Assembly: GCA_905182985.1 (NCBI GenBank)
Contig: CAJJDN010000020.1
Coordinates: 637,771-701,770 of the forward strand
DNA from: Paramecium sonneborni
Lineage: Eukaryota > Ciliophora > Oligohymenophorea > Peniculida > Parameciidae
Length of the DNA: 64,000 nt
Reading direction: 5' to 3'
Position 1 is the stretch's first letter; each line of letters opens with the position of its first letter. The translations under genes were made by a program, and so were the position numbers. The notes below the pieces were generated by a model that was not told the origin of the DNA, searched no databases, and saw only the letters and a program-made list of their open reading frames with translations. Below are positions 12,301-23,833 of this stretch, in pieces.

Positions 12301-14620
12301 ATCTAGACAATTACATTAATTAACATTCAACCATAAATTTTTGGATTCATCACAAGATAAACAATTATTAGGATGTTTTGAAATTAGAACTCCAACATTT
12401 TCTTTGTCATTCAAACATGTCTGGCAATTATGGAAGCATTTACTTTATGAACAATATGCAACTACATCCTTAAGAGCTGAACAATAACATATTTTATTTC
12501 TCAATTCATAACCATCTTAACAAGTCAAACAATTTGAATGTCCATCACAAGTAGCACATCCAATATTACAAATAGTGCATTCCCCATCTTCATTTAGATA
12601 ATATCCAGACTTACATCCATTTATATCATAATTTATAGTATCGATTGGAATTAGACAATTTCCATTATCATCACATTATTAGCAATAATCCTAACAAGTC
12701 CATATAATAATTCTATAATCATATATTCCACAATATGCTTCACTGTCAATATTTCTCATACAATGTAATTGCACTATTAACTCATCAGTAGATTAAAAAG
12801 ATTTTATATAAATAACATTCTATATTACTTCAAAAATATCAGATTAACCTACTTAATTACCTACTGATATTCCACTACCAAACATAGAGTATATTGGATT
12901 TTCAGAATTAACACTTGTTCTAAATTGAATTTAATTATTTTTAGAATCAATAAATACTAACATGAATTCTAATTTTATTTTATAAAATGGTTTTTTATTT
13001 CTAAATCTATGTATTACTTACTCATTACTCCAAAAATTAAGACCTCCTAAAATTATCTTATTCATAAAGAATGAATATAATTTTAAACTTTATTTATCTG
13101 AATAGGATTCTTAATGGTAATGATTTAAATCATGAAATAAATTAACTAAATATTCTTAATTTGCATCCACCATCTAAAAATCTACACAAACATTGCTAAT
13201 CGCTGTTGTATAATCTGGACATTAATCAATGCATTTCCCCTTAAAAAGATTCTTACTACTTCCACAAGATAAACAGATATTTAGTGAATTCAATTTACAA
13301 GTCAAACAATTGTTTAAACAATTCCATTAATTATTTGATATTGAATATTGATTTACAATCAGATCTCTGATTCCCCATTTTCGTTAAGGTTTATTTAATA
13401 TAAATTTAGAGCTGAATTCTATTTCATTTACAGTTTCTACTAATTCAAATTTCATATAAATTGAATATTATTTACATAATGGGTATTCAGGGGAATTACA
13501 AACTTCTTTAAATAAAACTCTACTTCCTTAAGGAAAATATGAAAATAAAAAAACAGATTGAAGATCAACTAACTTGCCTACTACAAATTAATTAAATTTA
13601 ATAGATATTTCTTCTGGCATTAAACTAGAAATACTACCAGTTACAAATAAAGTAAATTTCATTTCATATTATCCATTTGCAGGTAATAATATATCATTAT
13701 AAACTATTTTATCAGTATTGCCAAACATACCAGCAACACTTTTGCTTCCAATTGTTTAGGTCATCAATTAAAAAGTACTATAATATTTATCAGGAATGTA
13801 TTAGAATTTGTAATTATTAAAATTAATCTGTTCTAAATCATTATAGATATTATTTATAACTGCTAATTGACAAATATTATTCTCATCTGGGATATAATTT
13901 GTTGGACATTCATTAACACATTATAAATCAGGATTAAAAAATGAATAATGAAGTACATTACATCTGCATTATGATTTAATTAATTCATATCCTAATTTAC
14001 ATGTTAAACATTAGTATTCATTGCAATCTTCACAAAGGTCATCACAATAAAATACTTATAATATAAAGTTTGTTATTCCATAATCACTGGTCGAACCGCT
14101 AGAAACTTGTTCATGGACAATTTCAATATTTAATTGAGGATCATTAAATGATATTGTTTAATCTATTCTTGATATTTTTTCAGAGTTTGATTTTCCAAAA
14201 GGTCTTGATTTGCAAAATCTGATCGAATAATCTTCCAAATAACTTGTATTAGGAATTTCGTTATGTATCAATAAACTATTTGCATAAACAGTTATTGCTT
14301 CTACAGGATTCCATAAACCCAAATAGTAAATATCAAAACTCATTCGTATTTTACTAAATCCTCTGGATGTAGACATATAGATAGTACGAGTTAAGGAAAT
14401 GTCACCCTAAAGAAGTTTTGCATTGAGTGATGGTTATAAATCACAAACTTGTAATAAATTCGATTAAGGCATGTTATTTGAGTTCGTCCACAAGTGAAAT
14501 GTTGAACTATCTATTAATTCCGATTAGTAAAGTTCCCAACCTAAAGATTACATGATAACTAATACCACAATGAATTTTTATTATAAAGACTGATAAAACT
14601 AAGAATTCCATGTATTTCAT
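9384..14620 (-). CDS. Giant Cys-rich surface protein with DUF4215-type repeats and multipass C terminus
   Basis: Roughly 1,720 residues. The start is fixed by a 25-nt intron (14541-14565), which joins a hydrophobic signal peptide (MKYMEFLVLSVFIIKIHC) to the mature N terminus. The long ectodomain is full of CxxC/CxC motifs. Several DUF4215-like modules occur, for example near 11500-11590 CGDGIIQWNEDCDDGNN; furin-like or EGF-like CxxC repeats separate them. A second intron lies at 11786-11811. Toward the C terminus about six membrane spans follow (first at about 10640-10720). The last 60 residues are basic and cytoplasmic-like. Such proteins are common in ciliates and are thought to be surface receptors or adhesion proteins; the ligand is unknown. 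The intron arithmetic does not close, so at least one more intron exists, and the extreme C terminus could be spliced differently. Confidence 0.75.
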
Positions 14621-14824
14621 TATGTTATTTATATAACTAAATCCATATTACATAAATGTACAGAGATAAACTCAAATTATTTTGATAAATTCTGTTGTGA
14701 ATATTATAATCAATGTCATCATCATAAACCAACAATCATTTTTGTCTACTGACTTGTCATCATTTGACAAATTAATTTTAAAAAATTTTTCAATAAAAAT
14801 ACTTTCCTGAAATAAATAATTATA

Positions 14825-15751
14825 ATGATATTACCACCTTCAGATCAAATACTTCATTCAGTGTAATCAAAATAATGGTTTAACTCTCGATGTTAATCTA
14901 AAGTTAAATTGTAATATTTGAAATCATCACGTGAAATTATGAACGATAATGTTGTCACAAACACATTTCGTCTAATTGATAAAGATTAATCATGTAATTC
15001 TATTCAATCTTATTTGAAGAGACACTTGAAATCGAAGAATTGTACTCTATGTTTCTTAAGAATGGTTATCCAATAAATATTAATTTGCTTAGAGGCTTTT
15101 TTGAGAAAGCAGATAAAGACAATAACAGTACTTAAATTTCTATATGTTTTAGAATCAATTGAGTTAGAAGAATTTAAGCATGTTATGTATGATGAATAAG
15201 CTATTCAATGTAATTTGCCTTACTTAATTAGCTTTTAGAGAAATGATGAGAAAAATGAGAGAATAAGCCAAAGAATCAAACTATTACTCTACTGACTTTG
15301 TTAGATTATTGAGATATCTCTCTTATTGTTAAGATAGAAATGCTCTTTAATTCTAAATTAATGTATGCCATCTTCCATTACCTAGAATCACAGACTATCA
15401 GTTGAAAAGAGATCAAAATTAGTATCTCAATTGATTGAGCTCAATCATCAATATAATTAAGATTAATAAATTACAGATGAATAGTTACAACCAAGACCCT
15501 ATAAAAAATATACTAATGAAAAGAAAACTTTGCCACCTCTAAATAAACATTATGTTGGTAATTCAAATCCATCTTCCATCATTCAATCCTAATTTAAATT
15601 GAACTTAAGTGATCTTCATAAGAATTCGATCTTATCCTTACCCTCTTACAAATCCCCTCAAAACACTGACAGAAGTATCAAGTAACATACACAGAAATAT
15701 CAAAGTTATCTTAGAATCAACAATAAAATATTTGGCATTAATAAAAAATGA
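14825..15751 (+). CDS. EF-hand calcium-binding protein with basic tail
   Basis: 276 residues with introns at 14994-15019, 15128-15152, 15210-15231 and 15363-15385, all closing in frame. Two of the introns interrupt EF-hand loops. After splicing these read DKDQSQTLEIEE and DKDNNKSIELEE: two textbook 12-residue calcium loops with Asp at positions 1 and 3, Ile/Leu at 8 and Glu at 12. The first loop is followed by a hydrophobic helix (LYSMFLKNGYPININLLRGFF) shortened here to mark it. The last 120 residues are basic, low complexity and probably disordered. It resembles a single-pair calmodulin-like or flagellar EF-hand protein. It ends 222 bp before the assembly gap and its target is unknown. Confidence 0.75.
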
Positions 15752-15973
15752 ATACCTTATTTATTTATCATTATTTGTCTACCTCACTTCTAGTAACTTT
15801 ATAAATAAAATATTTAAAATAAACTATTTAAATTTAAAAAAATTAGATTTATGAATAAAAATCAAATTCTCCAGCTTAGTTGCTTCAACATTTTAAACAC
15901 TCATAGTATGATTTAGAAAAATTAATATTATTATCTAAATTGTAAACCTTCAAAAATTATAATTTTAGATAAT

Positions 15974-16852
15974 NNNNNNNNNNNNNNNNNNNNNNNNNNN
16001 NNNNNNNNNNNNNNNNNNNNNNNNNNNNNNNNNNNNNNNNNNNNNNNNNNNNNNNNNNNNNNNNNNNNNNNNNNNNNNNNNNNNNNNNNNNNNNNNNNNN
16101 NNNNNNNNNNNNNNNNNNNNNNNNNNNNNNNNNNNNNNNNNNNNNNNNNNNNNNNNNNNNNNNNNNNNNNNNNNNNNNNNNNNNNNNNNNNNNNNNNNNN
16201 NNNNNNNNNNNNNNNNNNNNNNNNNNNNNNNNNNNNNNNNNNNNNNNNNNNNNNNNNNNNNNNNNNNNNNNNNNNNNNNNNNNNNNNNNNNNNNNNNNNN
16301 NNNNNNNNNNNNNNNNNNNNNNNNNNNNNNNNNNNNNNNNNNNNNNNNNNNNNNNNNNNNNNNNNNNNNNNNNNNNNNNNNNNNNNNNNNNNNNNNNNNN
16401 NNNNNNNNNNNNNNNNNNNNNNNNNNNNNNNNNNNNNNNNNNNNNNNNNNNNNNNNNNNNNNNNNNNNNNNNNNNNNNNNNNNNNNNNNNNNNNNNNNNN
16501 NNNNNNNNNNNNNNNNNNNNNNNNNNNNNNNNNNNNNNNNNNNNNNNNNNNNNNNNNNNNNNNNNNNNNNNNNNNNNNNNNNNNNNNNNNNNNNNNNNNN
16601 NNNNNNNNNNNNNNNNNNNNNNNNNNNNNNNNNNNNNNNNNNNNNNNNNNNNNNNNNNNNNNNNNNNNNNNNNNNNNNNNNNNNNNNNNNNNNNNNNNNN
16701 NNNNNNNNNNNNNNNNNNNNNNNNNNNNNNNNNNNNNNNNNNNNNNNNNNNNNNNNNNNNNNNNNNNNNNNNNNNNNNNNNNNNNNNNNNNNNNNNNNNN
16801 NNNNNNNNNNNNNNNNNNNNNNNNNNNNNNNNNNNNNNNNNNNNNNNNNNNN
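15974..16852. other. Assembly gap (879 N)
   Basis: Unbroken run of N between an AT-rich intergenic end and another AT-rich start. The true content is unknown. A long open frame reported through a run like this has no meaning. Confidence 0.99.
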
Positions 16853-17997
16853 TATAAAATTGTTATTTTATTAATAAAGATGATCAATATTGAAACTATT
16901 CATATTAAATAAAGATATTAACAGTTTTTAAGGAGCTTACATATTGAAAAAAATATTAATGGCCTGATAGGATATTACAATGATTTTTTAAACTTCATTT
17001 AGAAATCATTTTTCTTTGATAAAATGTAAGTTTTAACAAAATTTTTGATAAAATATATTATCAATTTATGTAATTTTTAATTTATAAAATTCTATCTATA
17101 ATTCATTTGATCGAATAATTTTGTTATTGTTTGGTTCAAAGAGTGTAAAAATAAAACAAATTATCTTAAGAATTTAATACTAACGGATAGTTAACAATCT
17201 CAATTAAAAATTTTTTATTTTTTTTTTTGATAGCTTCGTAATTCAGATAATTACATTTAAATTTATATAATTAACATAGTGAAAAAATTTTAGTCTTATG
17301 ATATTTCGTCTAGTTTCGTATTAATTATCAAAATTTTAATATAGACATTTGAAAATCTTTAAATGAAGTCCATAGATGAAATGTAACTAGTTATTGAAAT
17401 TATCCAGAAAATAATCATTAAAATAATAAAAATTTATCATTTTATGTAATCTGAATCGCTTACCAAGGTTAGCTTTTATTTAAAAATATAAATAAATTTT
17501 CATAAATTAACTTTGAAATTTATAAACACTAAAATAATTAATTTATCTAAAATTGAAAACTTGATCTTAATGGATCCAAAATTCAAATTCGATAATACTT
17601 ATAGAGTACTCAATCTCTAATGATGAATTTGTGTTTTTAGTTAATCAATAATTGCTGAATAATTCTCATCTTTTTCATTAAGTTTCTATCTTCTTAAATT
17701 TTCACAATCTCTTAACTTTTAACTTAAAATGAAAATTTCATCGAGAGCTTAAAAGTTTTTAGTACTTTAATACTTAATCTTTGAAATTTATTTAATTATG
17801 ATCCATCAACTTAAGCTACCTAAGGTTTTGATAAGCTAAATATTGTTCTAATTAATAAATATGCAATTTTTATTAATCTATTATTTTTAATTAACTCTTA
17901 AGATTATGCTAATAGAATGAGATTCATGCTTAAAGACACTATTTTCTTATTCACAATTTCTTAACTCCGACCCAAGTCTGATGTTTTATTACAGATA
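16853..17997. other. AT-rich stretch with a possible coiled-coil remnant
   Basis: On the minus strand from about 17995 down to about 17620 one TGA-free frame of more than 110 codons contains helical, charged pieces (SQEIVNKKIVSL; SQEIVKIQEDRNLMKKM). It could be the decayed end of a coiled-coil gene related to the kinase tail next door. No start or motif is visible. Between 16853 and 17600 I see nothing coding. Confidence 0.35.
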
Positions 17998-19443
17998 TTC
18001 AACTTCTTTATTAACCAATGATTTTTCAACATAATTATGGATAATTTTTTTTTTTACTTGGTTTGGGGAATAAGAAAATTGTTATTATACAGTTTTTGTT
18101 GAAGATTTACTTCAAAAATTCATTTATAAATAATAAAATTATCAGAGCTTTTTTTCATTATTTTAATTTTTACTAAAAATAAGATTTTAATATAATAAAA
18201 AAGACCAAATTCAATTAATTTAGGCTTTTTTTAAAGTTTAATTTTCGACTTTATTCATGTATGAAACATTCCTTATTTCATATAGTCTTAAATATAATTA
18301 AAAGAATATACTCCAAGGTTAATTAATGATTCATACTCTTTAAATTTTTAATAGTTGTTTCTAATTCTAAAATTCTGATTATATTAAACTTTCAGCTTTT
18401 CTTCTATTTTATCGAAAACTTATAATTATTTAACGATTTTTCTCTACTTTATCGTTCTTTATTAATAGTATCTTTTATTTATAATTATAAATTCTTTATT
18501 TTATAAATATAATCATCTTAGATTTATTCTAATTTAGATTCATAGTGTCTTTCTAATTAGTTTTGATATTAATCTTGTATGTTCCAAATTTTATTTTTAA
18601 TCAGCATTATTATTATTTAAGGTTTTAACATAAGAATCATGTGATTGTTTTGCTAAACTAAATTTAGCTTCTTATTCAGTTAATTTTTATTTCCAGCAAT
18701 GTATTTTTTCTGATAGTTCATTAATTTTTCTTCATATCTCAATATCCTATTTCAATCCATTTTCCATTCTAGTAATTTCTATTTTTAAACTTTTTATTTC
18801 TTTTTGTTAATATATCATTTAATGTGCTTATTTAATTTGCTTCTTTATTTAATCTATTAATTTTATCCTTTCTTTTTTCAATTATTATTTTATATCTATA
18901 TTTACTTTCTGATTTTTATCGAAATTTTCTTTGAGATCTATTATTTCCTCTCTATTTTTAGCTATTTAATTTCAGAAAGTTTAATTAATTTATTATTCTG
19001 AACTGCATTTTCTCACTCTTCTTTCAATTATTCTGTCAAAAATTTATAATTTTCTTCTTTTTTTCATTAAGATTGAAATTTTATTTTCATTATAATCCAT
19101 CATTTTAATTGTTTATCTAAATTACTCTTATTCTAATCTAGCTCTTTTTAATGCCCTGTTTTCATCTCTTAGTTAATCAATTTCCGTTTCATTATGAACT
19201 TATTTATCAAATAACTCTCTTTCTTTTTATGCATTTCATCAAGTTTTCTGATAAATCTGTTTGACTTAATTAAATTTATTTGAAAGATTAACAATTTCTT
19301 ATTTGAGATTCTAATTTTAATATTTTAACACTTTATTTTCATTTTCACTTTTACGAAATCCATGAATGTATTCTTTTTTTTCTTTTTTTGTAAAGGCTAC
19401 TAATAAAGTTTAATTTTAGAATTTATTTTCTAAAATATCTTAA
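17998..19443. repeat. Left copy of exact 1,446-bp duplication ending at a single N
   Basis: Identical base for base, as far as I could compare, to 19445-20890 at an offset of 1,447. The left copy ends and the right copy starts at the lone N at 19444. It contains an antisense copy of the last part of the kinase coiled-coil gene (stop at 18255). This is the signature of two contigs whose ends overlap but were scaffolded with a minimal gap. I read it as an assembly duplicate, not biology. Confidence 0.9.
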
Positions 19444-19444
19444 N

Positions 19445-20890
19445 TTCAACTTCTTTATTAACCAATGATTTTTCAACATAATTATGGATAATTTTTTTTT
19501 TTACTTGGTTTGGGGAATAAGAAAATTGTTATTATACAGTTTTTGTTGAAGATTTACTTCAAAAATTCATTTATAAATAATAAAATTATCAGAGCTTTTT
19601 TTCATTATTTTAATTTTTACTAAAAATAAGATTTTAATATAATAAAAAAGACCAAATTCAATTAATTTAGGCTTTTTTTAAAGTTTAATTTTCGACTTTA
19701 TTCATGTATGAAACATTCCTTATTTCATATAGTCTTAAATATAATTAAAAGAATATACTCCAAGGTTAATTAATGATTCATACTCTTTAAATTTTTAATA
19801 GTTGTTTCTAATTCTAAAATTCTGATTATATTAAACTTTCAGCTTTTCTTCTATTTTATCGAAAACTTATAATTATTTAACGATTTTTCTCTACTTTATC
19901 GTTCTTTATTAATAGTATCTTTTATTTATAATTATAAATTCTTTATTTTATAAATATAATCATCTTAGATTTATTCTAATTTAGATTCATAGTGTCTTTC
20001 TAATTAGTTTTGATATTAATCTTGTATGTTCCAAATTTTATTTTTAATCAGCATTATTATTATTTAAGGTTTTAACATAAGAATCATGTGATTGTTTTGC
20101 TAAACTAAATTTAGCTTCTTATTCAGTTAATTTTTATTTCCAGCAATGTATTTTTTCTGATAGTTCATTAATTTTTCTTCATATCTCAATATCCTATTTC
20201 AATCCATTTTCCATTCTAGTAATTTCTATTTTTAAACTTTTTATTTCTTTTTGTTAATATATCATTTAATGTGCTTATTTAATTTGCTTCTTTATTTAAT
20301 CTATTAATTTTATCCTTTCTTTTTTCAATTATTATTTTATATCTATATTTACTTTCTGATTTTTATCGAAATTTTCTTTGAGATCTATTATTTCCTCTCT
20401 ATTTTTAGCTATTTAATTTCAGAAAGTTTAATTAATTTATTATTCTGAACTGCATTTTCTCACTCTTCTTTCAATTATTCTGTCAAAAATTTATAATTTT
20501 CTTCTTTTTTTCATTAAGATTGAAATTTTATTTTCATTATAATCCATCATTTTAATTGTTTATCTAAATTACTCTTATTCTAATCTAGCTCTTTTTAATG
20601 CCCTGTTTTCATCTCTTAGTTAATCAATTTCCGTTTCATTATGAACTTATTTATCAAATAACTCTCTTTCTTTTTATGCATTTCATCAAGTTTTCTGATA
20701 AATCTGTTTGACTTAATTAAATTTATTTGAAAGATTAACAATTTCTTATTTGAGATTCTAATTTTAATATTTTAACACTTTATTTTCATTTTCACTTTTA
20801 CGAAATCCATGAATGTATTCTTTTTTTTCTTTTTTTGTAAAGGCTACTAATAAAGTTTAATTTTAGAATTTATTTTCTAAAATATCTTAA
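19445..20890. repeat. Right copy of exact 1,446-bp duplication after the N
   Basis: Second member of the pair. This copy is continuous with the body of the minus-strand kinase gene, whose reading frame runs from 22955 through it. Merging the overlap would join 19443 directly to 20891. Confidence 0.9.
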
Positions 20891-22955
20891 ATCATCTTAT
20901 CCGATTTCTAACTATTGGTTGATTTGTATTATATCCTAAAATTAATTTAAATATGATTATTCATTTGAACTAACTAATCATTGATTAATTAAAAATCATA
21001 TATTTGACTTTCATATTATGTCAAAATTTTAACATTTATACTATTTTCTTTATTCACTAATCGAACTCTTTCTTCAAGGTTTTGTTTTTCTAAATCATTA
21101 AAAACACTTTTAATATTATTATTACTTATTGAAGAAATTACTCGTTTTTACCCTACAACTATTTTCTAAGAAATGTATTATCATCATTAACCATTTAGAT
21201 TCTGGCATCCATTGCAGCTAAATCATCCATTAATTTGTAAAGTATGACATCATAATTAATGTGATCCTCATAAACAATAAATAATGAAGCCAGATATGAT
21301 AAATCTGTGTAATGATTGATAAATCAATCTAATCTTTTTAAACATTCATTTAGTTCTTTAGATGATCTTCAATCTATTTAAAATCATAAAATTTAATTAC
21401 TGGTGTTAACTTAGAAAGAAAGTTCTAATTTTAAGGAGTTTATTTAATTGAAAAGTTCAGCTTCTGTTTATTTAGGTTAAATCCTAGATATTCGATGTCA
21501 TTGCATTTTGAAACTATTTGTTCTGTTATAAATAAAATTAAATATATATGATTTGTTGTTTTATAAATTTTTATTTTATATCAACTACATAAATCTTATA
21601 TTTGCTCCTATTTTGATTTTTTAGCAACTTATAATACAGATTTTTAAGCATATTTTAAACAGTAATAAAAGTTAACATCCTCATCAGAGTATGCAGTATT
21701 TTTGTCAAAATTATCATATAATTTTCCAATCTCATTTATTAATTAATAATTTCCAAGTAGGAATTTTGATATTGTTTCTATGTGTTATTAATTTAAAATT
21801 TTTCTGTGCATATTCCTGAAATAATTAAATATACATACAAGAATTTTCTAAAGTAGTTACAAATTTCATCCTTTACATTTACCTGTTATATTGTTGAACG
21901 AAAAATAAATGGTTCGACAGGAACATAAGGTGGTATAGGTTGTATAGGTTGTATAGGTTGTATAGGTTGTATAGGTTGTATAGGTTGTATAGGTTGTATA
22001 GGTTGTATAGGTTGTATAGGTGATATAGATTTTATAGGTATTGTTAGTCTGTTGATTTCTTCAAGGAGCTCTTAAAATGTCAATCTTTTAGTGGGATCAT
22101 AGACTATCATCCTTTCAACCAATTAAGTAAATCTTGAATTAAAGCATGTTTTAAATTTATATGGAGTGGTTTTAATTTCTTTAATAAATTTAATAATGCC
22201 AGCTTAATCAAGACTAAATGGATATCCTCCAGTTATCATCATATGCAATATTATACCAAGCTAATTAAGTAGCAAATAAATACAGAATAAATATCGACGA
22301 CACTTTTCTATTTCTTCATTGTTGAAAATTTATGATCTAGTTCCTCGTCCATAATTAAAGAATTTAATTCTGGAGAAGCAAAAGCAGGTGTTCCTAATTT
22401 TGTTAACTTAAAATCATTTAATTTATAGATTCTTCCTACTCCAAAATCAGCCAATCTATAGAATTTTTACTAACCGATTTATTAGATTAAAATATTTTCT
22501 GGTTTAATATCTCTATGTATAATGTTTGCATCAAAGAGAGCTTTATATCCATTTACAAATTATTTTATAAAATCGAAAATTTCAAAATCTTAATAAATAT
22601 TTTTTTCATTCCATTCCTATTAAAGACTAGAAAAACATTTTTCCATAATTATTATTAGGTAAGATTTTACTTTATCATGTTCTACATAATGAATTTTTAC
22701 AAGATTAGGATTTAATTAATTTTTCTTAATAATCTCTGTTATTTGTTTTTCTCTATCCATGTCTTTCTCTTAGACTTTAATTTTGTTGTCTTTATAAATT
22801 GTTAAAACCTATTAAGATCATATATGATATACCTTGGCGCATAATGGTTAGAGAGATCCTTTATAATAACATTCATAAACCTATCCGTAATTACCTTTAC
22901 CTATAACTTTGTTTGTGTTGATAGCATATTCTTACTATTATCCAACATATTACAT
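19702..22955 (-). CDS. Protein kinase with PIQ-repeat linker and coiled-coil tail (copy 1)
   Basis: The N terminus MQYVGQQQEYAINTNKVIGKGNYGQVYE starts a Ser/Thr kinase domain: glycine loop GKGNYGQV, HRDIKPENIL, DFGVGR in place of plain DFG, GTPAFASPE, YDPTKRLT. Introns at 22809-22832 (24 nt) and 22261-22283 (23 nt) lie in the kinase domain. A linker of Pro-Ile-Gln repeats follows, then EICNYFRKF and a helical region. From about 21500 downward a long Glu/Lys/Gln coiled coil runs to a TGA at 19702. The tail needs an unusually long 66-nt intron and shows several frame breaks, including in-frame TGA codons near 20687, 20490 and 20185. Either small indels or decay are possible. The kinase domain itself looks intact. 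The upstream neighbour is a PI4K-like 3' fragment 101 bp away on the same strand. Confidence 0.65.
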
Positions 22956-23459
22956 TTTATTATTACTTATATTAATATTTATTCATCATTAATAGAATTA
23001 GATTTAATTTGAAATAAAAAGCATATTTATTATAAATTATAAAATAAATTAATTAATCATGGATCAATTCCATTAGTGAGTTATTGAAACTTATCATAAC
23101 AATATGTTCCCTTATTATTGATATATTATATATCAATTTGATTACATGATTTTTACACTGATTATAAATATTTTAGAATACTTTTTCATCGGTTTCCTAC
23201 AATTTAAATTGATTTTAAAATTCGTTAATATTAAAAAAGTGAAACTATGAAAATTGCTTTTTTCCATCATTAATTCAAGAATTTGTAATAAAGCAGCAAA
23301 ACTTTTTCTTAATTCAAAATCCAGAAATTATCAACTCTATAAAATATTTGAATGCTTTACAATCACATCCATCTATTAATTCAATATAATCTTAAGTCGT
23401 TTTGAATTGGGATATCATAAATCCAAAATCAATATGAATTAAATCACCTTAGTTATCTA
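21052..23459. repeat. Tandem segmental duplication, copy 1
   Basis: About 2.4 kb that recurs at 24080-26565 with scattered substitutions and small indels, so it is a true diverged duplication unlike the N-flanked ones. It contains most of the kinase gene and the last 400 bp of a PI4K-like gene. Homology stops abruptly at both ends, and the kinase linker (about 21880-22035) is not shared. Confidence 0.85.
21938..22018. repeat. 9-bp minisatellite (GGTTGTATA)9 coding (PIQ)n
   Basis: Nine perfect head-to-tail copies of GGTTGTATA, flanked by degenerate units (GGTGGTATA before, GGTGATATA after). On the minus strand each unit encodes Pro-Ile-Gln in frame with the kinase upstream. The repeat is absent from the paralogous copy. 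Confidence 0.95.
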
Positions 23460-23508
23460 CAAGAGATATTTCAAATTTAAAACAAATTTTTATAGATTTT
23501 GTTCGCAT
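23057..23508 (-). pseudogene. Truncated PI4-kinase-like 3' fragment
   Basis: Carries only the activation-loop half of a phosphatidylinositol 4-kinase catalytic domain: DNQGDLIHIDFGFMIS, FKTTQDYIELIDGC, then FNINEFQNQFKL. After a short intron it ends YDKFQQLTNGIDP, the typical PI4K C terminus. The DRHNGN catalytic loop is missing; the homology begins just inside the domain, preceded by unrelated codons (MRTKSIKICFKFE). It is therefore a 5'-truncated duplicate. Notably it keeps the consensus HIDFGF and TNGI, which the longer copy has lost. A shared extra T after SGF can be bypassed only by a 28-nt candidate intron that would remove conserved residues. Confidence 0.7.
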
Positions 23509-23833
23509 TTTTATATTGTATTATTTAGGAGCACTTATTACTGAACTTAAATAAATTAGGTTTAAGCCTATATACTTACGGATTGTTTCTTATACTCCAT
23601 AACTAAAATATGAAGTTGTATTTAATAAGCTCTTCACCTCAAACAAGGGGAATATAAAAAAAATATTTATAATAATTCGACGCAAAATAGTTATACATCT
23701 ACTAGTAAACATTGATGTTACTGTCATGTGATGTTTTCTTTAAGGTCAAAAAATTTCTTAAAATTGTTATGTTTTAGTTTAAATTTAAAAAAAAACTTTT
23801 TTTTTAAGGTTATAAAAGTATACCAAAAAAAAC

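Noticed and set aside
15931..16887. Long minus-strand open frame of over 300 codons
   Set aside because: It runs through the 879-base N gap; ambiguous bases hide stops, so it has no coding meaning.
16853..16990. Possible IES (internal eliminated sequence) bounded by TA near the gap
   Set aside because: TA dinucleotides are everywhere in this DNA and no TAYAGYNR-like end pair with a sensible length was found.
19445..20890. Genuine segmental duplication of the kinase tail
   Set aside because: Zero divergence and the lone N at the junction point to overlapping contig ends; neighbouring true duplicates have clearly diverged.
21938..22018. Regular 9-bp repeat as a possible telomere-like or CRISPR repeat
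   Set aside because: Units are contiguous without spacers, keep codon phase (Pro-Ile-Gln) inside a kinase gene, and differ from ciliate telomere repeats (G4T2/G3T3). It is a coding minisatellite.
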